Assembly: GCA_900541985.1 (NCBI GenBank)
Contig: UQLX01000056.1
Coordinates: 1-6,408 of the forward strand
Source of the DNA: an uncultured Blautia sp.
GTDB taxonomy: Bacteria; Bacillota; Clostridia; Lachnospirales; Lachnospiraceae
Length of the DNA stretch: 6,408 nt
Direction of reading: 5' to 3'
Under the pieces are notes generated by a model, which was not told the origin of the DNA, made no database searches, and saw nothing but the letters and a program-made list of their open reading frames with translations. Numbering within the stretch: position 1 is the first letter of the stretch; each line of letters opens with the position of its first letter. Below are positions 5,133-6,408 of this stretch, piece after piece. The position numbers and the translations under genes were made by a program.

Positions 5133-5704
5133 AATAATCCCTCCAGCTGTCTCCGCAGTTTTTTTATGCTTCTGTTATATCGTGATAAAACCGTAGACAA
5201 TGGCAGGTGCAGAAGTTCGCTGATCTCTCTGTGCTTCATTCCTGACACTGCATGTAAAACTATGATCTGACATTCCTCCTTTGTCAAAACCTGAAACGCT
5301 GTTTCCAGTACGATCCGGTCCTCGCGGTCCCAAATATCGCTGCAGTCCGGAATTTCTCTTAACTCGTCCACAGAAACAGAAGAATAATGCTTCTGCTTTC
5401 TGAATTTCATCAGACAGACATTTCGGGCTATAGTAAAGATCCATGCCATTGGCTTATCCATAGGACGATATAAATGGGCTGCCGAACGGATTTTTAAAAA
5501 AATCTCCTGCATGGCATCTTCTGCATCCTCTCTGTTTCACAGCAGAGACAGTGCATAAGAAAAGATCACATTACTTGTCTTTTCATACGGCTGGCAAAAA
5601 GCCTCCTTTTCCCCGGCAGAAATCCTGTAAAAGACAGTTTCATCTATATTTATTGTTTCTCTGTTTTCCGGCTTACCGTAAGCCAGCGCAGCAAATACCA
5701 GCAT
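5129..5704 (-). pseudogene. ECF-type RNA polymerase sigma factor with in-frame TGA
   Basis: Read through codon 56, this frame gives about 191 residues of an ECF sigma-70 family factor. It has region 2 (about 33-105, with NREDAEDAMQEIFLKIR and KPMAWIFTIARNVCLMKFR) and region 4 (about 130-188, with MKHREISELLHLPLSTVLSRYNRSIKKLRR). The start at 5704 has AAGGAG 8 bases upstream and the usual family N-terminus MLVFAALAYG. Codon 56 is TGA (5539-5537), between ALSLL and NREDAEDA, where relatives have a Lys or Arg; CGA or AGA to TGA is one change. Residue 39 is Pro where the region 2.1 helix normally has Leu. An internal ATG at 5512 would give 127 aa without region 2.1, which should not bind core polymerase normally. 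The stop overlaps the anti-sigma start. Likely a recent pseudogene, or sequence error. Confidence 0.85.
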
Positions 5705-5750
5705 GACTCTTTCTCCTTATCCCTGTATGGAACCCCCATATATTTTCTTT

Positions 5751-5780
5751 ATTATAGCTCATTCTTCTCACGGGGAACAA
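5751..5780 (-). promoter_or_regulatory. Possible sigma-A-like promoter ahead of the ECF sigma gene
   Basis: On the minus strand a perfect TATAAT (5756-5751) overlaps the DUF4956 stop codon. A poor -35, TTGTTC (5780-5775), lies 18 bases upstream. It would start transcripts about 40 bases before the sigma gene. Alternatively the sigma gene is simply read from DUF4956, since the gap is only 47 bases and has no terminator. Confidence 0.25.
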
Positions 5781-6408
5781 GTCCGTATATAATAGAAAGA
5801 TTTCCATTTCGGCACCGCAGCTCGTCAATAAATTCTTTTTCCTTTGCCATGTTTCGTAATTCCACCCGGTAGGAGAGTTCATACATCGTTCCCATATTCG
5901 TTGTTTTTACCCGCTCCAGATGAGAAAATTTTGTGTAGGTCTGAAAAAGATCATCAAAAACGCCCATATAGTTCAGATCCTCCGGAATGGTAATTCGGAG
6001 TTCTCTCTCTGGACACAGGATTTCCAAACTGGAGTTTCTCCAAAATCAATATAAAGATCCCCGCTGTCATAGTGATCAGAACAGCAAGCGTAATAAATCC
6101 CATACCAGATGCAAGTCCTACTGCCATTGCAAAAAAGATAAATCCGATCTCCCTTGCGGTTCCGGGCACACTACGGAATCTTATCAGCCCAAAAGCACCA
6201 AGAACAGCAACCGATGTTCCCAGATTTCCATTTACGATCAGGATGACCGCGCTGACCAGAAGGGGAAGCACCGCCAGAACCACGGCAAAGCTTCCGATAT
6301 GGATCCCGGATTGTTTATAGATTATGGCAATCACCAGCCCGAGGATCAGAGCGGCTGCCATAGCTGTCAATACTGCTTCAATTGAAAATGTTCCTGCGTG
6401 AAAAATAC
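5752..6408 (-). pseudogene. DUF4956 membrane protein, frameshifted and cut by the window edge
   Basis: The 5' part, open to the right edge, encodes three to four hydrophobic segments (VLTAMAAALILGLVIAII, FAVVLAVLPLLVSAVILIV, and a helical pair after GAFGLIRFRSVPG). NGNLGTSVAVLGAFGLIRFRS is a hallmark of DUF4956. This frame continues to a stop at 5954, but after ILEKLQFG (about 6020-6035) it no longer resembles the family. The expected cytoplasmic domain appears in the +1 frame, RELRITIPEDLNYMGVFDD to EKEFIDELRCRNGNLSI, ending at 5752. One extra base or two missing bases near 6021-6030 explain this. DUF4956 proteins have no assigned reaction but often neighbour VTC-type polyphosphate polymerases and CotH proteins, which might lie beyond the edge. 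Either a frameshifted pseudogene or a sequence error. Confidence 0.82.

Noticed and set aside
5500..5539. Selenocysteine insertion at the TGA in the sigma gene
   Set aside because: No stable SECIS-like hairpin downstream, and neither ECF sigma factors nor this position are known to use selenocysteine.
5729..5740. SigI-like -35 motif (ACCCCC on the + strand) upstream of the ECF gene
   Set aside because: It points away from the sigma gene, and no + strand gene or matching -10 follows it.
1..6408. CRISPR array, insertion sequence, tRNA, rRNA or attachment site
   Set aside because: No spaced direct repeats, transposase, terminal inverted repeats or tRNA cloverleaf were seen on either strand.

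Overview
The window suggests a spore-forming Gram-positive anaerobe of the Clostridia, most likely Lachnospiraceae. The reasons are a forespore sigma factor (SigG), a YlmC/YmxH-family sporulation protein, the ECF sigma/RsgI-like anti-sigma pair typical of gut Lachnospiraceae, purine-rich Shine-Dalgarno sites and moderate GC. The family assignment is inference; the spore-former assignment is firm.

Layout: (1) 1-110, GC-rich hairpins ending in a bidirectional terminator. (2) 115-1262 (-), ylmC/ymxH followed by sigG. A near-consensus sigma-E promoter precedes ylmC, and a hairpin can mask the sigG ribosome binding site. (3) 1324-1840 (+), nrdR, divergent from ylmC, with a consensus sigma-A promoter. 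(4) 1843-1868, a terminator shared by the convergent nrdR and pap genes. (5) 1852-3324 (-), a two-domain PPK2 polyphosphate:AMP phosphotransferase with its own extended -10 promoter. (6) 3449-5704 (-), an ECF sigma factor gene, an RsgI-like membrane anti-sigma gene (4-base overlap) and a HAD-IIB hydrolase ORF (14-base overlap). (7) 5752-6408 (-), a DUF4956 membrane protein running off the right edge.

The left half (sigG, ylmC, nrdR, pap) is intact. The right half carries several apparent lesions within about 1.9 kb. DUF4956 is split by a frameshift. The ECF sigma gene has an in-frame TGA at codon 56. The RsgI-like gene stops just before what looks like its own acidic tail in the +1 frame. That tail is fused in frame to a HAD hydrolase that has lost its N-terminal nucleophile motif. 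This could be a decaying locus, a real gene fusion made by a deletion, or local sequence/assembly error.

The best regulatory observation is at sigG. An 11-bp helix covers its Shine-Dalgarno sequence in any transcript reading through from ylmC, but would be absent from a transcript starting at the candidate sigma-F promoter. This logic resembles what is known for B. subtilis spoIIIG.
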